Positions 37,941 to 47,446 of a DNA stretch of 64,000 bases are shown piece by piece. The notes under the pieces are model-generated. The model worked only from the letters and a program-made list of their open reading frames with translations. It did no database searches and had not been told where the DNA came from. The position numbers were made by a program, and so were the translations under genes. Position 1 is the stretch's first letter. Each line of letters begins with the position of its first letter. Origin of the DNA: Methanolacinia petrolearia DSM 11571 (GTDB lineage Archaea; Halobacteriota; Methanomicrobia; Methanomicrobiales; Methanomicrobiaceae); assembly GCF_000147875.1 (NCBI RefSeq), contig NC_014507.1:248001-312000 (forward strand). The letters run 5' to 3'.

Positions 37941-38831
37941 GTGACTCCTTTCGACCTGATCCTTTGGCTGATCTATTTTTTTATCGTCTCGTCGATGTTC
38001 CAGATCGGCCTGAATCTCGGGGTAAAAGAGATACTCGATCCGTTCAGAAAACCCGGTGTGCTCGTTAATTCTCTTTTGCTGAACCTTATCGCGATACCTC
38101 TCGCAGGTGTGGGGCTTGCGATTCTCCTCGGTCTTGACGGAGTCGCCCTCTTCGGATTTTTGATAATGGCCTGTTCGCCCGGGGCTTCATACGGGCCAAA
38201 GATAATCGAGTTCGCCGGAGGGGACGTAGGGCATTCGATAGGCGTCATGTTCCTCCTGTGTATGATCGCGATAATTTCCGCCCCGCTTACGGTCTTTCTG
38301 CTGGTACCAGGAACCGGCAGTATCGATATCTGGCCGGTAATTCAGACGCTTGCAATAATACAGGTGATCCCTCTCTTCTTCGGTATGTTTTTGAAGGCGA
38401 AGAGGCCGCACCTTGCGGAGAGGGCATCTGGCCCCGTCTTCTGGATCTCCAATATCTCTGCGCTTGTAGTCGTGATTCTTGCATTCGGACTGAAGTTCTT
38501 CTCGGAATCAGAATCCTCCCTCGCGGGAATTATCGGCATACGCGGGATCCTTGCGATCGTCCTGCTCGTGTTCATATCCCTTGCAGCGGGTTACTATCTC
38601 GGGGGATCGGCGGAGGGGACTAAGAAATCGATGGCGGTCAGCACCTCTATCCGCAATGCCGGTGTGGCATTTCTTATAGGTGTGGGGAGTTTTGAGGATG
38701 GCCACGGCGTTCTCTCTGTAATCATCCTCTATATCTTCTTCCAGACCCTGATCACCGGGCTGCTTGCCGGGTGGTGGGGGTGGAAGAATTTCAAAGAGAA
38801 TGGTATGGCTGAAACGGGAATCAGTTCGTGA
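37941..38831 (+). CDS. BASS-family transporter
   Basis: 296 residues with nine or ten transmembrane segments; bile acid:sodium symporter (BASS) superfamily. Family marks are FQIGLNLGVKEIL near the N-terminus, the conserved MACSPGASYGPKIIEFAGGD and the C-terminal NAGVAFLIG. GTG start. The gene follows thiE by 80 bp, so a role in uptake of thiamin precursors is possible but only by location; BASS proteins carry many organic anions. Confidence 0.8.
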   Translation: MTPFDLILWLIYFFIVSSMFQIGLNLGVKEILDPFRKPGVLVNSLLLNLIAIPLAGVGLAILLGLDGVALFGFLIMACSPGASYGPKIIEFAGGDVGHSIGVMFLLCMIAIISAPLTVFLLVPGTGSIDIWPVIQTLAIIQVIPLFFGMFLKAKRPHLAERASGPVFWISNISALVVVILAFGLKFFSESESSLAGIIGIRGILAIVLLVFISLAAGYYLGGSAEGTKKSMAVSTSIRNAGVAFLIGVGSFEDGHGVLSVIILYIFFQTLITGLLAGWWGWKNFKENGMAETGISS

Positions 38832-38885
38832 AATTCCATTTATTTTTTCCAAATATCTTTATACATCGCCGTGAATAATGGATTC

Positions 38886-39497
38886 ATGAAGAAAGAGTAC
38901 GGGATGTACCTTGCATATATTTTTCAGGCTTTAATCGCCCTGAACGTGATACATGCTTTTCTGATCGGGCAGTATGAACTGATGTTTACCGGCCTTCTGA
39001 TGTTTATACTGACACTGGTTCCATATATCATCGCCCGGAAGATGAACGTGAACTTCCCATGGTTCGTATATCTCCTGATCGCAATGGCACTGTGGTTTCA
39101 TACGGCCGGGTACATACAGGGCTATTATACCACCTTCTACCCGTACTATGACAAGATCGCCCACCTCGTATCCGGTACGACAGTCGCTCTTCTTGGGTTC
39201 CTCGGCGTCATCTTCCTCGACAAGTACTGGAATATGAACCTGAATACCCCCTTCATCATCGGATTTACCATAATATTCGGCATGGCCCTTGCGGGTTTCT
39301 GGGAGATCTATGAATTCCTGATCGATACCTTCTTCGGTGGATCTATGGCCGGGCTTATGCAGCACGGCAATACGGATACTATGCTCGATATGATATTCGT
39401 CCTGACCGGATCGATCATAGTCTCGATATTCGGGGTCTTCTATTTCAGGCACCACAGGAAAGAGGATATCACAGGATCGATCGAAGGGACGAAATAA
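38886..39497 (+). CDS. YjdF-like (DUF2238) membrane protein
   Basis: 203 residues, six transmembrane segments. Conserved polar residues within membrane parts, YDKIAHLVSGTTVALLG, FWEIYEFLID and QHGNTDTMLDMI, match the DUF2238/YjdF family. A TATA-like CTTTATAC lies about 25 bp before the ATG at 38886, which favours this start on a leaderless transcript over the in-frame GTG at 38871. Function unknown. Confidence 0.75.
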   Translation: MKKEYGMYLAYIFQALIALNVIHAFLIGQYELMFTGLLMFILTLVPYIIARKMNVNFPWFVYLLIAMALWFHTAGYIQGYYTTFYPYYDKIAHLVSGTTVALLGFLGVIFLDKYWNMNLNTPFIIGFTIIFGMALAGFWEIYEFLIDTFFGGSMAGLMQHGNTDTMLDMIFVLTGSIIVSIFGVFYFRHHRKEDITGSIEGTK

Positions 39498-39543
39498 TAT
39501 TTGATTTCACCAGGGGGGCATCAATATTAAAAAAAATAATACG

Positions 39544-40287
39544 ATGAATTCCGGCAAAAAACACCCCCGGTTATTAAAGAATCGTGTTTTTGTCGCCGGA
39601 TTGATTATTTTAATATTAATTCCGGGCTTTGTGGCAGGCGCCTGGTATTACTTTAATCTCCAAAGTAATCTCCAAAAAATTTCTGACCCGGGTGACTTTT
39701 CCGGACAACGATACTCTTCCGGATACGGGTATTACAGCCCTCAGGAATTTTTGGAAGGGTCCGGGTACTTTGATCTGGTTTATTATATCGACAACGGGTC
39801 GTGGATAATGCCGGATAACATTAACGATGCCATTCATTTCAATGTCAGCGACCCGGAAACCGGCACCTTTGTGGAGGGCGATTACACACCTGATTTCTCC
39901 ATCGTCAACGATACCCTTTATCTCGATATTTTAGTAGTCAACTGGAACGATTACTCACATAAGGGATCATGTTACCAGATCTCCGATTCTTCATCAGCCT
40001 ATCTTTACTATAATGACACGGGCTATGACTGGGAGAGTTATCACCGTGCCCTTGATGTATTGTCTGTCAGTGAATATAACAAATCGATCGGGACCGGGGA
40101 ATATGATGAAATTCGGATCTGGTTGCCGGTTTTCGGGTCTTTTGTCACTCCCGTGAAAACCACGGATTATCCGGATTATATCGACTGGGAGTATATCTTA
40201 TTTGAAAGAAACCGGAATGGCTCTGTTTGTCCGGTGAAAGTCCCTGTTCAGACCGCGATAGCGTGTAATATCGAAGTTGTCCGCTGA
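39544..40287 (+). CDS. Membrane-anchored extracellular protein, unknown
   Basis: 247 residues: signal anchor at about 14-36 (FVAGLIILILIPGFVAGAWY), then an acidic Tyr/Asp-rich outer domain. No recognised motifs. A weak G-rich site lies before the ATG. Confidence 0.6.
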   Translation: MNSGKKHPRLLKNRVFVAGLIILILIPGFVAGAWYYFNLQSNLQKISDPGDFSGQRYSSGYGYYSPQEFLEGSGYFDLVYYIDNGSWIMPDNINDAIHFNVSDPETGTFVEGDYTPDFSIVNDTLYLDILVVNWNDYSHKGSCYQISDSSSAYLYYNDTGYDWESYHRALDVLSVSEYNKSIGTGEYDEIRIWLPVFGSFVTPVKTTDYPDYIDWEYILFERNRNGSVCPVKVPVQTAIACNIEVVR

Positions 40288-40323
40288 GAGCAAAAGATGG
40301 CGAAAGGATTTTGTGGTTATTGA

Positions 40324-40899
40324 TCACCTGTGGATCTTCTTCAGAATCCATGCCATATTTATCCCGAGGGTCTGCATGGTCTGCATACCTTCGACATCGT
40401 TCTCCACATCCCCGGGTTCGAGCCCGAGGCCGAGATTCCAGTTGGATGATCCAACGGTTATCATACTGCTGATTCCGAAGAAGTGATTGATCGTATCGTA
40501 TGCATGAATGCCTCCCGATCTCCTCACGGCGATTACTGCGGCACCGATCTTTCTGGCAAACATTCCCCCGTTGACCATCCCGACGAATCCTGCCCGGTCG
40601 ATCAGCGCCTTTACTTCTGTGGATACATCGGCAAAGTATGTCGGCGACCCGATGATGATACCGTCGGCTTCTTCCATCTTCCTGATGCAGTTGTTGACGA
40701 AATCATCGTCGAAGACACATTTTCTGTCCTGGTTTTCCATGCATTTCATGCAGGCGGTGCACCCGTGGACTTTCTGTCCTCCGATATGGATGATCTCGGT
40801 ATCTATACCTTCCCTTTCAAGCTCTGTGAGGACTTTTTGCAGGAGTATCGCCGTGTTCCCGTCTTTTTTCGGACTTCCGTTAAATGCTACGACTTTCAT
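40324..40899 (-). CDS. Iron-sulfur flavoprotein (Isf-like)
   Basis: 191 residues of the flavodoxin-like fold with NGSPKKDGNTAILLQKVL (FMN phosphate) and IIIGSPTYFADVSTEVKALI. A Cys cluster VHGCTACMKCMENQDRKC (Cys47, 50, 53, 61) binds a [4Fe-4S] cluster as in Methanosarcina Isf. These dimeric proteins pass electrons from ferredoxin to acceptors and have been linked to O2 or peroxide reduction. It is divergent from pgk. Confidence 0.85.
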   Translation of the reverse strand: MKVVAFNGSPKKDGNTAILLQKVLTELEREGIDTEIIHIGGQKVHGCTACMKCMENQDRKCVFDDDFVNNCIRKMEEADGIIIGSPTYFADVSTEVKALIDRAGFVGMVNGGMFARKIGAAVIAVRRSGGIHAYDTINHFFGISSMITVGSSNWNLGLGLEPGDVENDVEGMQTMQTLGINMAWILKKIHR

Positions 40900-41046
40900 A
40901 ATCTATCTTCCCTGATTTTGATAACGTCACGGTTCTTAATATAACTGACGCCGGAGGAATCGACGGCCGGTCGGTCATACAAAGAAATCAATATTTCCCA
41001 CCCGATCCAATAATATGTCAATGGACTCCGGGCTGGTGGCAAAAAT

Positions 41047-42261
41047 ATGAAGATTGGAAGGCTTGAGGATCTTGGTTCCCTCCGGGGAACTGCTCTTTTG
41101 CGCGTGGATTTCAATTCCCCGATTGATCCTTCGTCGAATATGATTCTTGACGACAAGCGCTTCCGCGAGCATGCGCCGACGGTAAAGGCGCTTGAGGACT
41201 CAAAATGCGTTATTGTGACGCACCAGAGCAGGCCGATGAAGAAGGACTTTACGAATCTCAGGGCACATGCCGAAAGGCTTGAGCGCCTGATTGGCCGGCC
41301 GGTCGACTATATCGACGATATATTCGGTGCATGTGCAAGAGATGCCGTGAAGACAATGGACTACGGCGAAGTCCTGATGCTCGAAAATGTCAGGTTCAAT
41401 TCGGAGGAAGTCCTGACGATGGACGGCGAGGATGCCATGAAGACGCATCTTGTAAAGGGGCTCTCGGCAATGGCTGATTACTATGTATTCGATGCATTCG
41501 GAACCGCCCACCGCTCACAGCCCACAATCGTCGGTCTCCCGAGGGTGATGAGATCGGTCGCCGGCCTTCTGATGGATAAAGAGGTATCAACTCTCTCAAA
41601 GGTTCTCACAGATGCACCCGGCCCGGTCACCTTTGTGCTCGGAGGAACGAAGGTCGACGACTCTCTTGCAGTTGCCAAAAACGCTCTTGAAGCAGGGATC
41701 ACCGATAATGTAGTCTTTACCGGAGTCGTTGCAAATGTCGTGTATCTTGCCGAAGGAAAGAAGATCGGAAAGCCGTCGACGGATTTGGTACACTCTCTCG
41801 GTTATGATAAGGAGATCGAAGTTGCTGCAGAGCTCCTCAAAAAATATTCAGACAGAATTGTAACCCCCGACCATGTCGCGGTGAAGGAGGACGGAGTGCG
41901 TGCCGAGTACCCGCTCGAAAATATGCCGCAGGACAAGGGAATAATGGATCTGGGGATAGAATCGCTGGCTGAACTTACGGGGATCATATCAAACTCAGGG
42001 ACTATTGTCCTGAACGGGCCGGCTGGTGTTTTTGAGGACGAGCAGTTCTCTGCGGGAACATACGAACTGATACGGGCGTCGGAGAAGGCGGAGTTTTCGG
42101 TCGTTGGAGGAGGCCATACTGCGGCTGTCATCGAGAAGATGGGCGTCGCCGACAGGTTCAGCCATATATCGACCGGTGGCGGTGCCTGCATAGAGTTCCT
42201 GACAGGGAAGAAACTCCCTGCAGTCGAGGCTCTCGAATATTCAAAAGAAAAATTCTGGTAG
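41047..42261 (+). CDS. pgk: Phosphoglycerate kinase
   Basis: 404 residues, archaeal pgk. Reversibly transfers phosphate between 1,3-bisphosphoglycerate and ADP; here mainly gluconeogenic. Marks: RVDFNSPIDPSSNM (substrate-binding RVDFN), the second domain's GGTKVDDSLAV, and SVVGGGHTAAVIEKMG at the nucleotide site. It ends before a GC-rich hairpin array and is convergent with comDE. Confidence 0.95.
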   Translation: MKIGRLEDLGSLRGTALLRVDFNSPIDPSSNMILDDKRFREHAPTVKALEDSKCVIVTHQSRPMKKDFTNLRAHAERLERLIGRPVDYIDDIFGACARDAVKTMDYGEVLMLENVRFNSEEVLTMDGEDAMKTHLVKGLSAMADYYVFDAFGTAHRSQPTIVGLPRVMRSVAGLLMDKEVSTLSKVLTDAPGPVTFVLGGTKVDDSLAVAKNALEAGITDNVVFTGVVANVVYLAEGKKIGKPSTDLVHSLGYDKEIEVAAELLKKYSDRIVTPDHVAVKEDGVRAEYPLENMPQDKGIMDLGIESLAELTGIISNSGTIVLNGPAGVFEDEQFSAGTYELIRASEKAEFSVVGGGHTAAVIEKMGVADRFSHISTGGGACIEFLTGKKLPAVEALEYSKEKFW

Positions 42262-42295
42262 TTTTCTTTTTTCTTCATTTTTATTTTACTATTGA

Positions 42296-42400
42296 GGGAG
42301 GGGAAAATTCCCCCTCCCTATGCCCCCCAAATCACGATAAGTCGCAAAGAGGGGACGCTAGTCCGTCCCCTTTTGCTCCCCGAAGGGGCTTTGCCCCTTT
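42296..42400. terminator. GC-rich hairpin array between convergent genes
   Basis: Three hairpins in about 100 bp. The first, GGGAGGGG-AAAATT-CCCC(C)TCCC, is at 42296-42318. The second, GGGGAC-N8-GTCCCC followed by TTTT, is at 42351-42374. The third is a pair of alternative stems CCCC/GGGG/CCCC at 42378-42397. The second has the form of a terminator for pgk; the whole block would also stop transcripts from comDE. The even spacing and low coding potential suggest a dispersed intergenic repeat. Confidence 0.6.
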
Positions 42401-42448
42401 CGAAACCCTAGGTGTCTTTGGAAGAAGGATCTTTCAAAATCAATATTT

Positions 42449-43579
42449 TTATTTTCCAGCACTCTTCCCGATCGAATCCATAAACCTGTCCCTGATCTCT
42501 TCAGGTGTAAGCGCGAGATTCGGAGCGTCCGTGTTTCCCGGTTTTATGATGACGTGAATGAACGAGGGGCCTTTACCGCGGTTTAAGAATGCCTCTTTCA
42601 GCTCTTCGGCGGTTCTAACTTTTATAGTATTCTTAATCCCTGCCCCTTTTGCGATGAGTTCGAGGTCGCAGGTCGTCCACGAGTGAGTAATCTGCATGCC
42701 GGTGCTTCCGAACGCACCGTTGTCAAGGGCCACAATCGTCAGGTTGTCCGGTTTTTCCGCCGCGACAGTCGGAAGAATCGCGGTTCCGAGAAGGCTCCCG
42801 TCGCCGTCGATTACAACAACATCCTTGTCCTGCCCTAATGCGAGCCCGAGCCCTATGGGTGTTGCCTGTGTGTAGCTGCCGAGCATGTAGAAGTTTTTAG
42901 GCCTGTCTCCTGCGGCATGCATCTCTTTGCAGGGGACACCGATGTTCACGACCACTGCTTCATCTTCCAGTTCTCCGGCGATGACCGAGATCGCTCCGGC
43001 ACGGTTCATGACAGGCTCTTTAATGCTGCGGTTATACTCAAATCTGATTTCACGTTCGCGGGGAGGGAACGGTTTTTCGGCACAGCCGCCGTTTCCTTCC
43101 TCCCAGAGTTTCGGGAGGATAAGGATAACATGGATCCCGCCGTTTTCAAAAGAAAGCCGAATGGCCTCCCTGATCTTTTCCAGGTCACCCGATCCTTTGA
43201 TTATTGTATGTGAGATCCCCATTGCATCGAGAATTGCCGGAATTCTGCTGTTGAACGGGACCTGTGCGGCGATCTTTTCATTGTATACCCCCCGCCAGCT
43301 TGCGATTATAGGCAGCGGAAGACCGTAAAGAGATGTCAGCGACATCATCGCATTGAGGGAATTTCCGAGACCCGAGCTCTGCATCTGGAGAACGTACCTG
43401 CGCCCCGCAAGAGCAAGACCTGCGCAGACCCCGACACCGTCCTCTTCGCGGTTGATGTTTACATAGTGAAAGTCTTTCTCCAGCAGTGCACAGAGATCCT
43501 TGGTTCTGTCGCACGGAAGGGATACGACGAATTCGATCCCCTCTTCACGCAGTATCGATTCAATCTTTCTTTCAGGCAT
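42449..43579 (-). CDS. comDE: Sulfopyruvate decarboxylase, fused alpha and beta subunits
   Basis: 376 residues. Converts sulfopyruvate to sulfoacetaldehyde in coenzyme M biosynthesis, using thiamin diphosphate. Residues 1 to about 175 correspond to ComD (VVSLPCDRTKDL, MQSSGLGNSLNAMMSL) and about 190-376 to ComE, with the thiamin-diphosphate motif GDGSLLG followed about 25 residues later by DN. In Methanocaldococcus the two are separate genes; here one polypeptide carries both. Its start overlaps cysteate synthase by 8 bp. Confidence 0.92.
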   Translation of the reverse strand: MPERKIESILREEGIEFVVSLPCDRTKDLCALLEKDFHYVNINREEDGVGVCAGLALAGRRYVLQMQSSGLGNSLNAMMSLTSLYGLPLPIIASWRGVYNEKIAAQVPFNSRIPAILDAMGISHTIIKGSGDLEKIREAIRLSFENGGIHVILILPKLWEEGNGGCAEKPFPPREREIRFEYNRSIKEPVMNRAGAISVIAGELEDEAVVVNIGVPCKEMHAAGDRPKNFYMLGSYTQATPIGLGLALGQDKDVVVIDGDGSLLGTAILPTVAAEKPDNLTIVALDNGAFGSTGMQITHSWTTCDLELIAKGAGIKNTIKVRTAEELKEAFLNRGKGPSFIHVIIKPGNTDAPNLALTPEEIRDRFMDSIGKSAGK

Positions 43580-44846
43580 ATTTCCTCCTCCACTCCGTAA
43601 TCTTGTCTTTTAGTTCGTCTGCTTCATCCAAACTCCGGAGAGAGGCGGAAGGCCTGACGGGTATCATGTCGAGGTCCTCTGCCGCCCTCCTGTATCCTCC
43701 GCCTGTGATATTGAGCAGGATATTATCATCCCTGTTAACATCTCCGGATTCCACCGCACTTATGAGCGATGCGACACATACTTCAGCAGCAGGATCGAGG
43801 TCGGGTCCTTCGAGGTCCATAAAGAGCCTTCCTGCTTTTTTCGCATCCCCGCTTTTCACTCCTCTCATTATACCGTTTGTCCCGCTGAGAGCGTCGAAGA
43901 GGCCGCCGGTAATTGAATACGGGGGGTTTCTGTTCGTGAGCACAGTTGCGTATGTCTCCATTGCTGCCTCCTTTCCCCCGGGCATATCCTTCTCAGGAAT
44001 AATCTCCCTTCTCCTCTCAGCCCATGCATTTACCATCGGCACGAACGGTTCATTCTGTGAAAGATAAAGCCGGGGCAGGCGGTCGCCGAACCTTCCGTCG
44101 GCAAGAAGCCTCTTTCCCATCTCCCATGCGGCAATCCCGCCCGTCCCGCTGCCTACGGCCTGGAAGTACCAGTCCGGCATCTTTCCTATGGCCATGGTTC
44201 CGTCGAGCATCACCGTTCCCATGCCATCCCTCCGGGCCGGATTCTTTGCACCGCCTTCGGATATCACTCCCGGAACGGTGCAGATCTCGTTGCCCAGTGC
44301 GATTGCATCTGAATAATCACCTTCGATTGTCACGAGAAAGACCGAATCGCACTCCCTGGTCGTCCAGATGCTGCCCGCCGCTTTTTTTGGGACTGATATT
44401 ATCACAGGAGTCCCGGTTCCTGCTGAAACTTCTGCAAATGCCCGTCCTGTGTTTCCTGCCGACGAGATCTGGAGGATTCCGTTCTTCAGCCTCTCCTTTA
44501 TCCTGAGCATCGTCGGAACGGCCTCCAGCTCCTTGAACGAGCATGTCCTGATAAAAGCCCTCTTCTCAGGCCAGTAGCCGTTGAAGGTAATGTAGAGGTT
44601 TTTAAGCCCGAGGTGATCCGCAAGACCTTCGCTACGGTAAGTTGCGGGGCATGTGTCCGTCTGTGTCCACCCGGAGACGGGGAGCCAGTCGTGATATCTG
44701 AACATTCCGGGGAGATCGCGGACAGTGATCTGCTTTGCCGAGTAATCGGCATATACCAGACCATTGCAGCCTTTAATGCATGTATTGGTATAACAGTCGT
44801 CGATCGCCTCTCCGCAGACAGGGCACCGGAGTATGTATTCGCCCAT
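43572..44846 (-). CDS. Cysteate synthase
   Basis: 424 residues from the ATG at 44846. A PLP enzyme of the threonine synthase type that replaces the phosphate of O-phosphoserine with sulfite to give cysteate, the CoM precursor in Methanomicrobiales and Methanosarcinales. Visible are an N-terminal Cys cluster (RCPVCGEAIDDCYTNTC), a Lys-rich EKRAFIRTCSFKE region, SSAGNTGRAFAEV for cofactor phosphate, and VGSGTGGIAAWEMG. The operon position next to comDE and the methanogen setting favour cysteate over threonine synthase; sequence alone makes the two hard to separate. Confidence 0.87.
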   Translation of the reverse strand: MGEYILRCPVCGEAIDDCYTNTCIKGCNGLVYADYSAKQITVRDLPGMFRYHDWLPVSGWTQTDTCPATYRSEGLADHLGLKNLYITFNGYWPEKRAFIRTCSFKELEAVPTMLRIKERLKNGILQISSAGNTGRAFAEVSAGTGTPVIISVPKKAAGSIWTTRECDSVFLVTIEGDYSDAIALGNEICTVPGVISEGGAKNPARRDGMGTVMLDGTMAIGKMPDWYFQAVGSGTGGIAAWEMGKRLLADGRFGDRLPRLYLSQNEPFVPMVNAWAERRREIIPEKDMPGGKEAAMETYATVLTNRNPPYSITGGLFDALSGTNGIMRGVKSGDAKKAGRLFMDLEGPDLDPAAEVCVASLISAVESGDVNRDDNILLNITGGGYRRAAEDLDMIPVRPSASLRSLDEADELKDKITEWRRKYA

Positions 44847-44847
44847 A

Positions 44848-46086
44848 TTACATACCTCCCAGCGTGAATTTGCCCGATTCAATCTTTTCCTTAAGATTCG
44901 AGCATATCTGCTCACCTTTCCGTCGGTCCGACTGCCTGAGAACGACAGGGATCTCCTTTCCGTTGAGTGCGATCGACCCGGTATCCATCGAATAGACCTC
45001 CCCTATGCAGGTGGAGAGGCATGCCCCGCAACTGAGGCATCTTGAAGTTAGAATTCCGCCTCCGGGCATGATCGCATCGGCAGGACAGTGCTCCTGTGCG
45101 GGACATTCCCCACAGAGGAGGCATTTTGTTGGATCTACCGTGATATGCCGGCCGGCCGACTGCCAGATCCTCCCGTAGTCCGAAAACCCGAGTGTCCGCC
45201 TGTCAAAGACATCCACAATAGGGAGCAGGATCTCCTCGTCGAGCACTGATAAGCGTGCGATGCATTCGTTGTCGATAACCGGAATCGCGGCGGCTATCGA
45301 TGTAATGCATTCAGGTCCTGCGGACGTTTTGAATTCTCCCATAAATTCAGGGTTCATTCCTGCCATACCGGCAGAAACCGAAAGGTTCGGTTTTTCAGAA
45401 CTGCTTCTCGTTCCGGTACCAAGTATCAGTCCTTCTGCACCGTTCAGCAGAACTCCTGCACCGGATCTGAGGAACCTGGTATCGGGATCGTTCTGGAGGG
45501 GGTTGATCTCTCCGCATCCGCTGACCGTCGCCTGTGTGAGTCCGCCTGATAGAGGCAGGACGGAGAATATGGTGTTCACGGGATCTTTACCCGAGTTTAC
45601 GAATGCCGAGTAATTTTTGAATGCGCTTCTCGACGTGATCATCCTGGCATAATGAAGTTCGTCGCCGTAAACCGTGCATTCAAAGTTTTTTCCTCCGGCT
45701 TCTGTTTGTACCTCAATCTCTTTTTCTGCTGATGCGATGTCCCTGAAGAGATTTCCTCCCCCGTACGAGTTTGATGCGTGGGATGTGCCGTATACTACAA
45801 GATCTACCTGCCCCAGCCCCTCGTTCGGGCACGGGCCAGGGAAGGCAGGGACACCGTTCAGTGTTATGGAGTCGGCCCTGCGGAACGTCCCCGGCTCTGC
45901 GACAGGAACGCTCAGTATTGCCATCGTTCCCGACATGACCCCGCACGTTCCGCAGGTGACAACATCGATATCATCGGGCGAAAGCCTCTCGCCGTCGCGG
46001 ACTTTCTTCTTGAACTCCCCTGCTGTGAGCACGACTGCAGTTCCATCCCTGATCTTTTTATTGATCTCTGCGACAGTCTTCACCAT
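44848..46086 (-). CDS. DUF39 protein with two [4Fe-4S] sites (methanogenesis marker 16); candidate last CoM enzyme
   Basis: 412 residues. The DUF39 core spans about 1-310 with Cys in VVTCGTCGVMSG, GPCPNEGLG and ATVSGCGEINP, of which the first probably carries persulfide or metal. A ferredoxin domain follows at about 320-375 (CLLCGECPAQEHC, CLSCGACLSTC). Relatives make homocysteine from aspartate semialdehyde and sulfide. I recall a report that a related protein (ComF) forms CoM from sulfoacetaldehyde. Its place directly before cysteate synthase and comDE makes that role likely here, but it is inference. The CBS domain of the homocysteine enzymes is absent. Confidence 0.85.
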   Translation of the reverse strand: MVKTVAEINKKIRDGTAVVLTAGEFKKKVRDGERLSPDDIDVVTCGTCGVMSGTMAILSVPVAEPGTFRRADSITLNGVPAFPGPCPNEGLGQVDLVVYGTSHASNSYGGGNLFRDIASAEKEIEVQTEAGGKNFECTVYGDELHYARMITSRSAFKNYSAFVNSGKDPVNTIFSVLPLSGGLTQATVSGCGEINPLQNDPDTRFLRSGAGVLLNGAEGLILGTGTRSSSEKPNLSVSAGMAGMNPEFMGEFKTSAGPECITSIAAAIPVIDNECIARLSVLDEEILLPIVDVFDRRTLGFSDYGRIWQSAGRHITVDPTKCLLCGECPAQEHCPADAIMPGGGILTSRCLSCGACLSTCIGEVYSMDTGSIALNGKEIPVVLRQSDRRKGEQICSNLKEKIESGKFTLGGM

Positions 46087-46733
46087 ATCCTGATATCCTC
46101 CACCCTTGTATGTATACCATACCTGTTCTCAAGCACCATATTGACAACGCCAGTATGTGCAAGATTCATCATGCAGAAGCCCGGCAGGAATTTTTGTCTC
46201 CTTCCGAATTCCGGTTCTTTGTTTATTGTCTGTGCGACTCCTTCGAACCCGATGATATGATAGGCGGAGATCGATTTAACCTCATCCTCCTTCTCCCTTG
46301 CAAGTAGCGGCGAGACGACATGGCAGGTCAGGAGGCCTGTGAGATAGTCAGCTTCGATGACCGAGAGTACGTGCTGGACAGGGCACCCGGCGCCCGTCGG
46401 CCTGCCGAGGACGAGATCGCCTTTCTTTATCTCAAGTTTTTCAGTCATATCGGGCCTGAAAGGAAGGACGATCTTCCTGGCGGAAGGTTCCCTTGGCAGC
46501 GGGTGGAGGATGAAGTCGAACGGATCCCCGTGAATATCACGATCCCCGTAGTTTGCTGTCAGTATTGATTCCGGCGGATTATTCAAATCCGGGCTCTCTC
46601 TATAGAACGGGCAGTCCGGTTTTTCTTTCTTTCCTCCCGCGAGCATAAGAACAAACTCCTCGCATGTCGAAGCCCCGCATGCCCCGCAGTTCTTTCCCGG
46701 CGGAATCCATTCACCCGGATCCGTATTTTTCAT
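46080..46733 (-). CDS. Fe-S protein of CoM operon
   Basis: 217 residues. The N-terminal CGACGASTCEEFVLMLAGGK ending in a fourth Cys (PDCPF) is the four-Cys [4Fe-4S] motif also found in CODH/acetyl-CoA synthase and RnfB proteins. The rest (about 60-217) is a conserved unknown domain with VLGRPTGAGCPVQHVLSVIE and FLPGFCMMNLAHTGVVNM. Its 3' end overlaps the DUF39 gene by 7 bp. Likely an electron donor or activator of that enzyme. Confidence 0.75.
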   Translation of the reverse strand: MKNTDPGEWIPPGKNCGACGASTCEEFVLMLAGGKKEKPDCPFYRESPDLNNPPESILTANYGDRDIHGDPFDFILHPLPREPSARKIVLPFRPDMTEKLEIKKGDLVLGRPTGAGCPVQHVLSVIEADYLTGLLTCHVVSPLLAREKEDEVKSISAYHIIGFEGVAQTINKEPEFGRRQKFLPGFCMMNLAHTGVVNMVLENRYGIHTRVEDIRIW

Positions 46734-46738
46734 GACAG

Positions 46739-47446
46739 TCAGTCTCCCCTGAAGAGGAAGTCCGCACCTTCAAGCTTCCTGATTACCCCGAAGTGGTTCT
46801 GCCATCCTATATCCTTCTTCCCGACGCAGATCGTGCAGACCCCGAGAGGCGGTGCCCCTTTGAGCGTGATCTTCTGCGGGTCGGAGATCTCCTCCTGTTC
46901 GTCTATCGCCCTGAAGAGGTACCTGAGCCCGGTTCCCTGCACTGCGTTGGTCTCGACGATATCGAGCCCTTCGTTCACCTCGCGGATCTTTTCCCTGAAG
47001 ACCTCCTTTTCAGCCTGAGAAACGAGATCTGTCCTTGTAACAACGGCGATATCAGCGAGGGCCAGCATTGCGCTCATCTTGAGCGGGGTGTTTACCCCGG
47101 ATATCGAACTCAGGACAACTATTCCGAGCGACTGGGTAGTATACGGCGAGCAGCGGAGGCACAGTCCCGCACTCTCCACTATCAGGAGATCGGCGCCTTC
47201 GGACTCGGCCCACGATATCGCATCGCTTATGACCAGTATCCCGACATGGTCCGGGCAGACGTCCCCCGAGTATACCTTCTTTGTCAGAATTCCGAACTCT
47301 CCTGCAAGCTCCTCGTCCTCAAAGGCCCTGACAACGTCGATCTTCAGGTATGCACACCGTTTTTCCCCCGAATATTTCCTTATCACCTGTTTGACCACAG
47401 CCGTCTTTCCCGCTGACGGCGGCCCCGCGATTACGATCAGTTTCAT
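46739..47446 (-). CDS. SIMIBI-type GTPase/ATPase (HypB/UreG/CobW class), metal or cluster chaperone
   Basis: 235 residues from the ATG at 47446. Walker A is IAGPPSAGKTAVVKQV; the switch with ADLLIVESAGLCLRC includes a Cys pair, and VVTRTDLVS is the base-specificity motif (TRTD for NKxD). A second Cys pair is in VCTICVGKKD. This build is like HypB, UreG and CobW proteins that insert Ni, Co or Zn or assist cluster enzymes. It overlaps the ABC-type ATPase by 4 bp and precedes the Fe-S protein by 5 bp. Confidence 0.8.
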   Translation of the reverse strand: MKLIVIAGPPSAGKTAVVKQVIRKYSGEKRCAYLKIDVVRAFEDEELAGEFGILTKKVYSGDVCPDHVGILVISDAISWAESEGADLLIVESAGLCLRCSPYTTQSLGIVVLSSISGVNTPLKMSAMLALADIAVVTRTDLVSQAEKEVFREKIREVNEGLDIVETNAVQGTGLRYLFRAIDEQEEISDPQKITLKGAPPLGVCTICVGKKDIGWQNHFGVIRKLEGADFLFRGD

